Notes: generated from the letters alone by a model not told the origin. A stretch of DNA of 7,863 bases from an uncultured Eubacteriales bacterium (GCA_900313475.1 OMRJ01000170.1:1-7863); one strand, 5' to 3'; positions 1 through 6,374 are shown, numbered from the stretch's first letter. Numbers and translations are program-made.

Positions 1-1426
1 GAGTCATGACGATCTTATTAAAATTCTGCGCGATATAAAAAAAAGCGGGAAAAAAGTGTATGTTACCACCGCAACTCACGATTTTCACCACTACGAGGCG
101 TATGTTCAAAAATACGGAGGAAGCGTCAGATACAGCAAAATGCCGTGGAGTGCGCCGTTTTTCGACAGGGATGCCGAAAATTACGCTGAAATTGTGGAGG
201 AGGAGTTTGCCGCTCTGCCGCACAAGGATATCATGCCCGAGCTTGAGGATGTTTATTCTCAGGAGGAGCTGTGGAGGCTTTATTATGAGTTCGGCCCGTC
301 GGATGCAGTTTCCGTTTGCGAGGACGCGCATGCTTACTGCGTTGCGCTTGACGACAAAACATGGTGTCTGATGCTTAATGACGATTTCAGAAACAACGAA
401 CAGGGCAACGCAAGCGCGACATATTCGCCGACATGCTTCCGCTGGATCGACGGAATAATCAAGGAGGCGCGCAAAAAGGGAATTTTCGTTTTTGCGTGTA
501 CGCATCACCCGCTTCTGCCGCCCGTGCCGGCTTATAAAATCGGTGCGGACTACAAGAATATGCGTGCCGCTTATGTCGGTCACATGCTTGCCGATATCGG
601 CGTGGAGCTTGTTTTCTCCGGACATACGCATTTTTCCGATATAGGCTTTATGCGATCCGACAGGGGAGCACTGCTGTGCGATATTACAACGCCGTCCGTT
701 CGTTTTTACCCGCCCGAATACCGTGTTGCCGACATTAACGGCGAAAACGGCGTTATTGACGTGCGCTCGGTTGCAGTGGATAAGCCGGAGGGCTTTGACA
801 TCGGCGGAAGGACGCTGAGAGAATATTTCCGCGACGCCTTTTATCATGAATATACCGTAAAAGTTGCCGCGCTCCCGTCCCCCGTCAACACAATCGTCGC
901 AAATGCGAAGGTGAAACACTTATACCCGCTGTGCCGCAGTGCTTCGGGACTGACGAAATCGGAATATAACGAAATAAAAGACATGCGCATTTTCGATATT
1001 ATAATCAATTTTGCGCTGAATATGCTCGGAGGCGACGGAGAATATACGCCCGATACGCCCGTGTATAAATTTTTAATGGGACTTTCCGCCGTGATTGACA
1101 GCATTGTTGAAACGCAGCCGTTTTACGATGTCCGCAAAAAATTGCTTAAGGGGTATACGGTGAGCGAGATAATCGAGCCGATGCTGTTCAATAATTTTGT
1201 TCCTGACAGAAACGCACACTTTAATTTCAGGACGGAACCGGAACGCAGATATCCCGCAGCCGCGTTCTCGTCGCAGTCCGGCGAAATCCTTATGGGGCTG
1301 CTGTGCGTGCTGATGATTCCGCTTTCAAGGCTTGCGCCGATTGCCGCCGTGATAGCGCTGCCCGCAGCAACGCTCATAAAAAAACACGGCAGAAAGAAAA
1401 ATCCGGTTACGCCGGAAAGATATTAA
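1..1426 (+). CDS. Metallophosphoesterase, 5'-truncated by the window edge, with C-terminal membrane segment
   Basis: The reading frame is open from the first whole codon at position 2 to TAA at 1424-1426 (474 codons). The GTG at 56 has no ribosome binding site and is most likely an internal Val, so the true start lies upstream of the window. The calcineurin-like phosphoesterase fold is supported by the late motifs. Numbering from position 2, these are a His motif CTHHPLLPP (His168-His169) and the signature SGHTHFSD (His208, His210), which supply metal ligands. The early D-x-H and GDxxD motifs would lie in the missing part. Where the family normally has GNHD, this protein reads ATHD (residues 24-27), with Thr in place of the metal-binding Asn. 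After the catalytic domain come roughly 200 residues that I do not recognise. A hydrophobic stretch near residues 429-459 is followed by a basic tail, suggesting a C-terminal membrane anchor. The substrate cannot be told. The gene is convergent with the minus-strand block. Confidence 0.85.
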   Translation, partial: SHDDLIKILRDIKKSGKKVYVTTATHDFHHYEAYVQKYGGSVRYSKMPWSAPFFDRDAENYAEIVEEEFAALPHKDIMPELEDVYSQEELWRLYYEFGPSDAVSVCEDAHAYCVALDDKTWCLMLNDDFRNNEQGNASATYSPTCFRWIDGIIKEARKKGIFVFACTHHPLLPPVPAYKIGADYKNMRAAYVGHMLADIGVELVFSGHTHFSDIGFMRSDRGALLCDITTPSVRFYPPEYRVADINGENGVIDVRSVAVDKPEGFDIGGRTLREYFRDAFYHEYTVKVAALPSPVNTIVANAKVKHLYPLCRSASGLTKSEYNEIKDMRIFDIIINFALNMLGGDGEYTPDTPVYKFLMGLSAVIDSIVETQPFYDVRKKLLKGYTVSEIIEPMLFNNFVPDRNAHFNFRTEPERRYPAAAFSSQSGEILMGLLCVLMIPLSRLAPIAAVIALPAATLIKKHGRKKNPVTPERY

Positions 1427-1460
1427 AAAAACGGGACTGACGCATTTCGCGCCGGTCCCG
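1425..1460 (-). terminator. Rho-independent terminator of the acidic zinc-ribbon gene
   Basis: A 12-bp stem (1432-1443 with 1449-1460, one G-U pair and one A-C mismatch) closes a 5-nt loop. Read on the minus strand it is followed at once by seven T residues (1431-1425), the classic intrinsic terminator form. It lies 21 bp past the stop codon of the minus-strand gene ending at 1482. On the plus strand no T-run follows the hairpin, so it would terminate the phosphoesterase transcript poorly, although the stem could protect its 3' end. Confidence 0.85.
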
Positions 1461-1481
1461 AAAGATTATATGACCTGTTGA

Positions 1482-1892
1482 TTATTCTTCGTCGTCGTCG
1501 ATCTCGAAGATGCTGTTTCTGTCGAGCTTTGCACCGCATGCGGGGCAAACAAGATCCGCGTCGTCGTCGTCACAGAGTGATTCGTCGAAGAAGACCGTCT
1601 CGTGACAGTGGGGGCATTCAAACGAATAAACGCCTTCGTCCTCATCGTCGTCATAGTCATAGTCGCAGCCGTCGCAGCCGTCGCAGTCGTCGTCTTCGTA
1701 TACCCAGTCTTCAAGAGCTGCAAGATCCTCATCAACGGCATCAATGTGCTCGGAGTTGTCGGATACGGTGAGGGCTATGTCCTCAAGCGCGTCGATAATA
1801 GCGGCAAAAAGCTTGCCCTCTTTGGAGTTCTTGTCGAGGTCAAGTCCGTCGGCAAGTCCTTTGATGTATGAAACTTTTTCGGTGACAGTCAT
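1482..1892 (-). CDS. Small acidic zinc-ribbon protein, CD1247 N-terminal-domain type
   Basis: This 136-residue cytoplasmic protein starts at ATG 1892-1890 with AGGAGG at 1906-1901 upstream. Residues 1-45 form a helical domain (beginning MTVTEKVSYIKGLADGLDLD) that I match from memory to the Firmicutes family named after Clostridioides CD1247. Residues 47-65 are acidic and probably helical. Residues 66-87 are almost all Asp/Glu with a CDGCDGC cluster (Cys70, Cys73, Cys76). A zinc ribbon follows, CPHC (93-96) and CPAC (116-119), then a short acidic tail. Database entries for such proteins are sometimes labelled AraC-type regulators, but no helix-turn-helix is visible and the strong negative charge argues against DNA binding. 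The gene follows efp at 77 bp with a hairpin between. A TATAAT box at 1921-1916 could give it its own weak promoter, though no good -35 is seen. Molecular function is unknown; metal binding is the only safe inference. Confidence 0.85.
   Translation of the reverse strand: MTVTEKVSYIKGLADGLDLDKNSKEGKLFAAIIDALEDIALTVSDNSEHIDAVDEDLAALEDWVYEDDDCDGCDGCDYDYDDDEDEGVYSFECPHCHETVFFDESLCDDDDADLVCPACGAKLDRNSIFEIDDDEE
1662..1688. repeat. Three tandem 9-bp units inside the acidic protein gene
   Basis: The 9-bp unit GTCGCAGCC occurs at 1662-1670 and 1671-1679, and a third copy with one change fills 1680-1688. On the minus strand it encodes the repeated Cys-Asp/Asp-Gly-Cys tract of the acidic protein. The length keeps the reading frame, so gain or loss of a unit would change the protein by three residues. 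It is flanked by further GTC/GTCGTC runs coding for Asp. Confidence 0.8.
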
Positions 1893-1920
1893 GATGATAT
1901 CCTCCTGTTTGTGAAATTAT

Positions 1921-1957
1921 AAAAATACGGTCGTATGATAAAAGAACCCTACGACCG
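1921..1957 (-). terminator. Terminator-like hairpin after efp
   Basis: A perfect 8-bp inverted repeat, CGGTCGTA (1928-1935) and TACGACCG (1950-1957), closes a 14-nt loop. On the minus strand it is followed by TATTTTTATAATTT. It begins 13 bp past the efp stop codon, so it probably ends or reduces the efp transcript before the downstream acidic-protein gene. The loop is long and the T-run is broken, so termination may be partial. The T-rich tail also holds a TATAAT (1921-1916) that could serve as a -10 box for the next gene. Confidence 0.65.
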
Positions 1958-1969
1958 AATTTTCGCAAA

Positions 1970-2527
1970 TTATGCTCTGCCGAGATATTCGCCCGTGCGG
2001 GTGTCAATCTGGATCATTTCGCCCTCGTCGATAAAGAGGGGAACTCTTACCTCCGCGCCTGTTTCAAGGGTAGCGGGCTTGAGAGTGTTGGTTGCGGTGT
2101 CGCCCTTGAAGCCCGGCTCGGTTTTTGTGACCTCAAGGTTGACAAACGTGGGAGGCTCTACTCCGAAAACGTTTCCTTTATATGAGAGGATGCGGCAGAC
2201 CATGTTTTCTTTGACGAACTTGAAGTTGTCGGAGAGGTCGGCTGCGCTTACGGGAACCTGCTCATAGCTTTCGGGATCCATGAAGTAGTAGAGATCTCCG
2301 TCGTTATAGAGATATTCCATTTCGCGTCTGTCAATGTGAGCGGTGGGGAACTTGTCGGTGGGGCTGAAGGTTTTTTCGACCACAGAGCCTGCAATTACAT
2401 TTCTGATCTTGGTGCGGACAAATGCCGCTCCTTTACCGGGCTTGACGTGCTGAAATTCGATTATCTGCCAAACGCCGCCCTCCATCTCAAAGGTTATGCC
2501 GTTTCTGAAATCGCCGGCTGAAACCAT
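1970..2527 (-). CDS. efp: Elongation factor P
   Basis: EF-P binds ribosomes stalled on consecutive prolines, between the P and E sites, and promotes peptide bond formation. At 185 residues the protein has the normal full length with its three barrel domains: a KOW-like N-terminal domain (about 1-65), a middle OB domain (about 66-127) and a C-terminal OB domain (about 128-185), which ends with the family's typical GDTATNTLKPATLETG and IDTRTGEYLGRA stretches. The loop HVKPGKGAA places Lys32 at the tip, the residue modified in Bacillus-type EF-P; no modification enzyme gene is visible here. The start ATG at 2527-2525 has AAAGGA about 10 nt upstream. A sigma-A promoter lies in the 168-bp gap behind the peptidase gene, so efp is at least partly transcribed on its own. 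A Xaa-Pro peptidase gene directly upstream of efp is a common Firmicutes arrangement. Confidence 0.97.
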   Translation of the reverse strand: MVSAGDFRNGITFEMEGGVWQIIEFQHVKPGKGAAFVRTKIRNVIAGSVVEKTFSPTDKFPTAHIDRREMEYLYNDGDLYYFMDPESYEQVPVSAADLSDNFKFVKENMVCRILSYKGNVFGVEPPTFVNLEVTKTEPGFKGDTATNTLKPATLETGAEVRVPLFIDEGEMIQIDTRTGEYLGRA

Positions 2528-2551
2528 TAAAAACCAATCCTTTCTCTTTTA

Positions 2552-2583
2552 CGGCTCTTTTCAACGCCGTGAAGCGTGAGCCG
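2552..2583 (-). other. Hairpin in the efp 5' leader
   Basis: CGGCTC (2552-2557) and GAGCCG (2578-2583) form a 6-bp GC-rich stem, extended inside by ACGC/GCGT pairing with an asymmetric bulge. It lies between the predicted transcription start (about 2608) and the efp ribosome binding site (about 2544-2538). Read toward efp it has no T-run, so it is not a terminator of the upstream peptidase gene in that direction. It may stabilise the leader or affect translation. On the plus strand a T-run does follow (about 2593-2599), but no plus-strand gene needs ending here. Confidence 0.45.
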
Positions 2584-2614
2584 GAACAATAATTTTTTTC
2601 AGTGTAACACAACT

Positions 2615-2643
2615 ATAATAATATATCGTGTGATTTTTTGCAA
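2615..2643 (-). promoter_or_regulatory. Sigma-A promoter of efp
   Basis: On the minus strand a -35 box TTGCAA (2643-2638) is followed, after a 17-bp spacer, by a -10 box TATTAT (2620-2615). Transcription should start near 2608, giving a leader of about 80 nt before efp. The spacing is optimal and the boxes match four to five of six consensus positions. The surrounding DNA is AT-rich and lies between the stop of the peptidase gene and efp, as expected for an internal operon promoter. Confidence 0.75.
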
Positions 2644-2649
2644 GAGCTT

Positions 2650-2678
2650 TACGCAATTTTTATAGTAAAAACAGCGTA
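2650..2678. repeat. Inverted repeat just upstream of the efp promoter
   Basis: TACGC (2650-2654) and GCGTA (2674-2678) flank an inner pair, TTTTTA and its complement, around a 3-nt centre, with a 2x2 mismatch between the two stem parts. It starts 7 bp upstream of the efp -35 box and 18 bp beyond the peptidase stop codon. No T-run follows in the direction of transcription, so it is a poor terminator. It could be an operator or simply AT-rich upstream promoter DNA. Confidence 0.35.
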
Positions 2679-2695
2679 TTTTAAAATTTCACATT

Positions 2696-3769
2696 TTACC
2701 GGAGTACCGTAAGCTCTTTCGGACAGTCCGTAAGAATACTGCAGCCGTCGTCGGTGATGAGCGCCATATCCTCTATTCTGACGCCGAATTTGCCCGGAAT
2801 ATATATCCCCGGCTCAACGGTTACAACGTGTCCCGTTTTGAGAATGTGCTTTGAACGCGGCGAAAGTGTGGGTGCCTCGTGAATTTCAACGCCCACGCCG
2901 TGACCCGTGCCGTGTCCGAAGCAGCAGCCGTAACCCGCATTCGCTATAACGTCGCGCGCGGCTTTGTCCGCATCAAAGCCCGAAATGCCGTCATGAAGCG
3001 ACTTAAGTCCCGCAAGCTGCGCTTCAAGCACGGTATCGTAGACCCGGCGCTGTTCATCGGTTATATCGCCGACGGCAACGGTTCTTGTCATATCGGAGTG
3101 ATATCCGTCAACAAGCGCCCCGTAGTCCATCGTGACAAAATCCCCCGATTTTATTACATTGTCGCCCGGCACACCGTGCGGCATTGAGGTTTTTACGCCC
3201 GTTACGGCTATCGTTTCAAACGACAGACCGTCCGCGCCGTGTGACAGCATGAAATACTCAAGCTCCAAACGGACTTCATTCTCCGTTTTTCCGGGTTTTA
3301 TGAATCCCAAAATGTGTTCGAATGCCTTTTCCGCAATTCTCTGCGCCTTTATTATCTTTTGAATTTCGTCATCCGTCTTTACGATTCGTATTTCTTCTAT
3401 CGCCTTTGCGAGAGCGTCGGTAACACAGAATGAGATTCCGGGGAGCTTTTCGCACAGCTCCTCATATTGAGCAAGTGTGAGGCGGTCGTTTTCGAGCGCA
3501 ACGGTCTTTATTCCTCTGTCCGCAAAAAATGCCGCAAGCTCTTTATAGAGTTCTTTTGAGTCGCGCACAAAATCGGCGCCTATCTTTTTCTCTGCGGCTT
3601 CGGTGTAGCGCGAATCCGTGTAAAACACGCTCTCTTTCGGCGTTACGAGCAGGCAGCCGTCACTGGCGGGAAATCCCGTGAAATAAAAACGGCTTACCTC
3701 CGAAAAAATAAGTGCTGCGTCTGCAAACGGCAAGATTGCCGAGCCGAGCTTTGTTACTCTGTCATTCAT
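2696..3769 (-). CDS. Xaa-Pro aminopeptidase, M24 family (YqhT-like)
   Basis: This cytoplasmic metallopeptidase of 357 residues would remove an N-terminal residue preceding proline, or split Xaa-Pro dipeptides; the sequence alone does not decide which. Residues 1-125 form the creatinase-type N-terminal domain (YFTGFPASDGCLLV, TDSRYTEAA). From about 130 the pita-bread catalytic domain shows all five expected metal ligands: Asp215 (MDYGA), Asp226 (SDMTRT), His290 (GTGHGVGVEIHE), Glu319 (VEPGIY) and Glu333 (RIEDM). His198 in MPHGVPG is the likely substrate-site His. Length is normal. The start ATG (3769-3767) overlaps the yqeG stop in an ATGA arrangement, and GGTGAT at 3780-3775 gives a ribosome binding site inside the end of yqeG, so the two are translationally linked. 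Downstream lies efp, which acts on proline-rich proteins; that thematic link is inference. Confidence 0.93.
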   Translation of the reverse strand: MNDRVTKLGSAILPFADAALIFSEVSRFYFTGFPASDGCLLVTPKESVFYTDSRYTEAAEKKIGADFVRDSKELYKELAAFFADRGIKTVALENDRLTLAQYEELCEKLPGISFCVTDALAKAIEEIRIVKTDDEIQKIIKAQRIAEKAFEHILGFIKPGKTENEVRLELEYFMLSHGADGLSFETIAVTGVKTSMPHGVPGDNVIKSGDFVTMDYGALVDGYHSDMTRTVAVGDITDEQRRVYDTVLEAQLAGLKSLHDGISGFDADKAARDVIANAGYGCCFGHGTGHGVGVEIHEAPTLSPRSKHILKTGHVVTVEPGIYIPGKFGVRIEDMALITDDGCSILTDCPKELTVLR

Positions 3770-4293
3770 ATTTTATCACCGTATCCTTTCAGTTTCAGGT
3801 AGTCATGCTCCTGTTTTCTTAAGATCTTGTATCTGATAAAAAACAAATATTCGGTGCGCTGCGGACGTACCCTAACCGAAATCGCCCCCGCATCGTTTGC
3901 ACCCCTCATGTCGGTAAAAAGCTGATCGCCGATAAGGCACAGCTCTTGTACTTTGACACCGAGCATCTCCGCTCCGCGCACGATATTTTTAGTGTTCGGT
4001 TTTTTCGAGTTCGCGATATAAGGGAGTCCGCCGAGCTTTTTCGCTATGATTTTTGCCCTTAAATGATATGTGTTTGAAATTATTATAAGCGGAAAACCTG
4101 CTTTTGCGGTCGCCGCCACCCATTCTTTCGCGCCCGGAATGAGCGTCAGTACACTGTCGTAAGCCGTAGTGTTGTCTATGTCGAGCGCCACCGCCCGCGC
4201 GCCGATATTTTTCAGATCCTCGGGGGTGATGTCGGTCAATTTATCAAAAAAGAACTGCGGCGTGCAGTTGTTATCAAAGCTGCGGTCGATCAT
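3766..4293 (-). CDS. yqeG: YqeG family HAD IIIA-type phosphatase
   Basis: This 175-residue HAD-superfamily protein has all the expected motifs. Motif I is ALDIDNTTAYDS with nucleophile Asp38 and acid/base Asp40. Motif II is ISN (Ser73). A Lys is in place near 97-102 (SKKPNTKN). Motif IV is the family signature IGDQLFTDMRGAN (Asp123, Asp128). It has no large cap insertion, typical of the IIIA subgroup. Family members resemble phosphatidylglycerophosphate phosphatases, but the physiological substrate in Firmicutes is not settled. The ATG at 4293-4291 has AGGAG at 4305-4301 with ideal spacing. The gene follows rpsU, separated by a terminator-like hairpin. No promoter with a -35 box fits in the about 40 bp between that hairpin and the start, so expression probably depends on read-through. 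Its end overlaps the peptidase gene by 4 bp. In many Firmicutes yqeG sits with yqeH and aroE-type genes, and here it does not. Confidence 0.92.
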   Translation of the reverse strand: MIDRSFDNNCTPQFFFDKLTDITPEDLKNIGARAVALDIDNTTAYDSVLTLIPGAKEWVAATAKAGFPLIIISNTYHLRAKIIAKKLGGLPYIANSKKPNTKNIVRGAEMLGVKVQELCLIGDQLFTDMRGANDAGAISVRVRPQRTEYLFFIRYKILRKQEHDYLKLKGYGDKI

Positions 4294-4321
4294 CGGTATT
4301 CTCCTGCCGTTGTTTTGTGTT

Positions 4322-4360
4322 AATATAAATTAAAGCAGGTCTTCGGTGAAAAAGACCTGC
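4322..4360 (-). terminator. Terminator/attenuator between rpsU and yqeG
   Basis: A perfect 9-bp stem, GCAGGTCTT (4335-4343) and AAGACCTGC (4352-4360), closes an 8-nt loop. On the minus strand it is followed by TTTAATTTATATT. It begins 14 bp after the rpsU stop. The stem is strong but the U-tract is broken by A residues, which suggests partial termination: high rpsU mRNA with some read-through to yqeG and the peptidase gene. Confidence 0.75.
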
Positions 4361-4373
4361 AATGAATTTACGC

Positions 4374-4550
4374 TTATTTGAATTTGCGTTTACGAGCAGC
4401 TTCGGACTTTTTCTTTCTCTTTACAGAGGGCTTCTCGTAATGCTCTCTTTTGCGTACTTCCTGGATAACGCCGTCACGAGATGTCTGACGCTTGAAGCGA
4501 CGGAGTGCGCTGTCAAGAGATTCATTCTCTTTTACTTTAACCTGACTCAT
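4374..4550 (-). CDS. rpsU: 30S ribosomal protein S21
   Basis: The protein has 58 residues, the usual length for bS21. It begins MSQVKVKENESLDSALRRFK, continues through the conserved EVRKREHYEKPSVKRKKK stretch and ends in a basic tail. S21 sits on the 30S platform near the anti-Shine-Dalgarno region and takes part in initiation. The frame extends further upstream to other ATGs, but the start at 4550-4548 is chosen because of family length and the very strong purine site GGAGGGAGGG (4568-4559) just upstream. It has its own consensus promoter (about 48-nt leader) and its own terminator-like hairpin. Downstream on the same strand are yqeG and the peptidase gene. Confidence 0.97.
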   Translation of the reverse strand: MSQVKVKENESLDSALRRFKRQTSRDGVIQEVRKREHYEKPSVKRKKKSEAARKRKFK

Positions 4551-4604
4551 TATATATTCCCTCCCTCCGCTTTTGCGTGGGTTAATTCGTTTTAACACTC
4601 TGTG

Positions 4605-4633
4605 ATTATACAACAGGTGCATTTTTATGTCAA
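4605..4633 (-). promoter_or_regulatory. Perfect-consensus sigma-A promoter of rpsU
   Basis: On the minus strand TTGACA (4633-4628) and TATAAT (4610-4605) are separated by exactly 17 bp, matching the sigma-A consensus at all twelve positions. Upstream lie A/T tracts, including the near-palindrome at 4647-4662, that could act as an UP element. Transcription should start near 4598. The leader contains a small inverted repeat, GTTAA and TTAAC (4581-4596, 6-nt loop), followed by the purine-rich ribosome site. The small hairpin could be a regulatory element, but the evidence is weak. Confidence 0.93.
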
Positions 4634-4724
4634 TATCTTTTTTTATCCTTTTTTTAAAAAGGCGCATATTTAGTAAAAGAATACAGAAAAACAATGAATA
4701 AACAACAAATTTAAATATAACATC

Positions 4725-4753
4725 TTTATTTTCTTCTTTACATATGGTAAAAT
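4725..4753 (+). promoter_or_regulatory. Possible promoter of the secreted hydrolase gene
   Basis: A -10-like TAAAAT at 4748-4753 has TTTATT at 4725-4730 seventeen bp upstream. A second option is TTTACA (4737-4742) with TATAAA (4764-4769), but its 21-bp spacing is too long. A promoter is needed here because the divergent rpsU promoter lies just to the left, yet neither candidate is close to consensus, so the exact site is uncertain. Confidence 0.35.
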
Positions 4754-4790
4754 CGAAACACAGTATAAAACATATATCTCGGAGGAAAAA

Positions 4791-6353
4791 ATGAAAAAAA
4801 TTATTTGTGCGCTTTTGAGTGCATGTCTGCTTTTGCCGTGCGCCGTTCCGTTCGTTTCCGCCGCGGAGCACGAAAAGAAGGACGCGACGAATGAAAACAA
4901 ACAGCCGTCGGACGCACCGTCGACGGAGCTTGTCGAAGACGCCGACCCGTTTATAATCATAAGAGGAATGGACTTCGGCGGACTTATTAAGGACGCAGGC
5001 ACCGAAAAAGAAGAAAACGTGTCGGTAAAGCTGACCTTCGGCGGCATTGTCGGTGCGCTCGGCAAAGCGGCAGCCGCTCTCATAAGAGGTGACGGCAGAT
5101 ACGCCGCTATAGAGATAATAACAGATTACGTATATTCAACAATGGCTGACTACGGCTGCGATAAAAACGGCGATTCCGCCGAAAATATTTCCGTCCCCGT
5201 TTACGATAAAAGTGTCGGAAATTATCCCGAGCTTTCATGTGAGGGCGGAAACGGTGAAGAAGCTCTTGCAAGAAGCGCCGCGAAGCGCTACGGCGCGGAC
5301 AATGTCTATTTCTTTATCTACGACTGGCGTCTTGACCCCGCAGTGAACGCGGCAAAGCTCAATGATTTTATAAGCTTTGCTCTCGCGGAACACCCCGAAA
5401 GCGAAAAGGTCAATGCCGTGTGCTGTTCGATGGGCGGCATCGTGACGCTTGCATATCTTACCTATTACGGCAGCGACAAAATAAACTCGCTCGTGTCCGA
5501 TTCATCGACGATGTACGGCACCGACGTGACGACGGAGCTGCTGACAGGTCAGGTGATGTTCGACGCTGCCGCAGCCGACAGATACCTTGCGCATATGGCG
5601 CCGTCGCTTTCTTGGCTTATTCACACTCTGACAAAAACGGGCGTTACGGAACGTGTCTGCAAATTTATAAATTCGTTTGCCGAAAAATATAAGAGCATGA
5701 TTTATGACCGTGTGCTGCTGCCCGTCTACGGCACTATGCCCGCTGTATGGTCGCTTGTGTATGCCGATGAATACGAGGCGGCAAAGGAATATATTTTCGC
5801 GGGGAAAGAGGATGAATATGCCGCGCTTATCGCACGCAACGATAAATTCCAGCGCGAGGTAGTTTCAAACCGTGCCGAGACGCTTGTCGCTGCAATGGCA
5901 AACGGTATGAAATTTTCGGTAATAGCAAATTACAACACGCCTAATGTGTGCGCCTATAAGTCTGCCGGGCTTCAGGGCGACGGTACTCTCGAAACGGGGC
6001 CGATGTCGTTCGGCGCAACGGTCAGCGAGGTCGGTCACGAGCTTTCCGCCGAACAGTTCGCAGGGGCGGACGAGAAGTATGTGTCTGTCGATAAATGTAT
6101 TAACGCCTCCACCGCAGAGTACCGCGACATGACGTGGTTCGTCAGGAACTGCCGCCATGTGGGATGCATATATCAGTCGGAATTTACGAACTTCATTTTT
6201 GCGCTTGTCGAGAGTGAGGTTCAGCCGACATGTGATAGTCTCGCCGGCTACACCCGCTTTATGATTTCGGATAAGGATGAAAATCTCTATCCGCTCACAC
6301 TCGAAATGATAGATAAAATCGAAAACGGAGCGAACAGACGCCCTGTATGCTGA
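4791..6353 (+). CDS. Secreted LCAT-like lipase/acyltransferase, alpha/beta-hydrolase fold
   Basis: This 520-residue protein starts at ATG 4791 behind GGAGG (4781-4785). Residues 1-24 form a signal peptide: Lys-Lys, a hydrophobic core, and a likely cleavage after VSA (Ala24). The mature start is rich in Lys, Asp and Glu. An early strand, DPFIIIRGMDFGG (52-64), may hold the oxyanion region. The stretch VYFFIYDWRLDP (172-183) is typical of lecithin:cholesterol acyltransferase-like and related lipases. The nucleophile is Ser213 in CCSMGG, where Cys replaces the first Gly of the usual GxSxG elbow. Probable partners are Asp397 in LQGDGTLETG, which resembles the LCAT Asp loop, and possibly His456 in CRHVGC; these two are inferred. 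Cys436, Cys454, Cys459 and Cys481 lie in the C-terminal part. The substrate is probably an ester or phospholipid outside the cell, but this is not proven. No membrane anchor or cell-wall motif is seen. rarA follows at 21 bp, probably co-transcribed. Confidence 0.82.
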   Translation: MKKIICALLSACLLLPCAVPFVSAAEHEKKDATNENKQPSDAPSTELVEDADPFIIIRGMDFGGLIKDAGTEKEENVSVKLTFGGIVGALGKAAAALIRGDGRYAAIEIITDYVYSTMADYGCDKNGDSAENISVPVYDKSVGNYPELSCEGGNGEEALARSAAKRYGADNVYFFIYDWRLDPAVNAAKLNDFISFALAEHPESEKVNAVCCSMGGIVTLAYLTYYGSDKINSLVSDSSTMYGTDVTTELLTGQVMFDAAAADRYLAHMAPSLSWLIHTLTKTGVTERVCKFINSFAEKYKSMIYDRVLLPVYGTMPAVWSLVYADEYEAAKEYIFAGKEDEYAALIARNDKFQREVVSNRAETLVAAMANGMKFSVIANYNTPNVCAYKSAGLQGDGTLETGPMSFGATVSEVGHELSAEQFAGADEKYVSVDKCINASTAEYRDMTWFVRNCRHVGCIYQSEFTNFIFALVESEVQPTCDSLAGYTRFMISDKDENLYPLTLEMIDKIENGANRRPVC

Positions 6354-6374
6354 TTTAAACGAAACGGAGACAAT

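Noticed and set aside
56..58. GTG as the start codon of the phosphoesterase
   Set aside because: The frame is open to the window's first base, and the upstream codons (SHDDLIKILRDIKKSGKK) look like the helix before the motif strand. No ribosome site is present.
1478..1771. Arg-rich plus-strand open frame opposite the acidic gene
   Set aside because: It is the complement of Asp/Glu codons (GAC/GAT to GTC/ATC, shifted to CGT/CGC), with no start signal. It is a mirror of the acidic tract.
4647..4662. Terminator at the CC(T)n(A)nGG near-palindrome
   Set aside because: It lies upstream of the rpsU -35 box, with no gene ending nearby on either strand. It is more likely AT-rich upstream promoter DNA.
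4551..4871. Upstream extension of the rpsU frame giving a 165-residue protein
   Set aside because: S21 proteins are about 58 residues, and the internal ATG at 4550 has a very strong ribosome site. The extension would also run across the consensus promoter.
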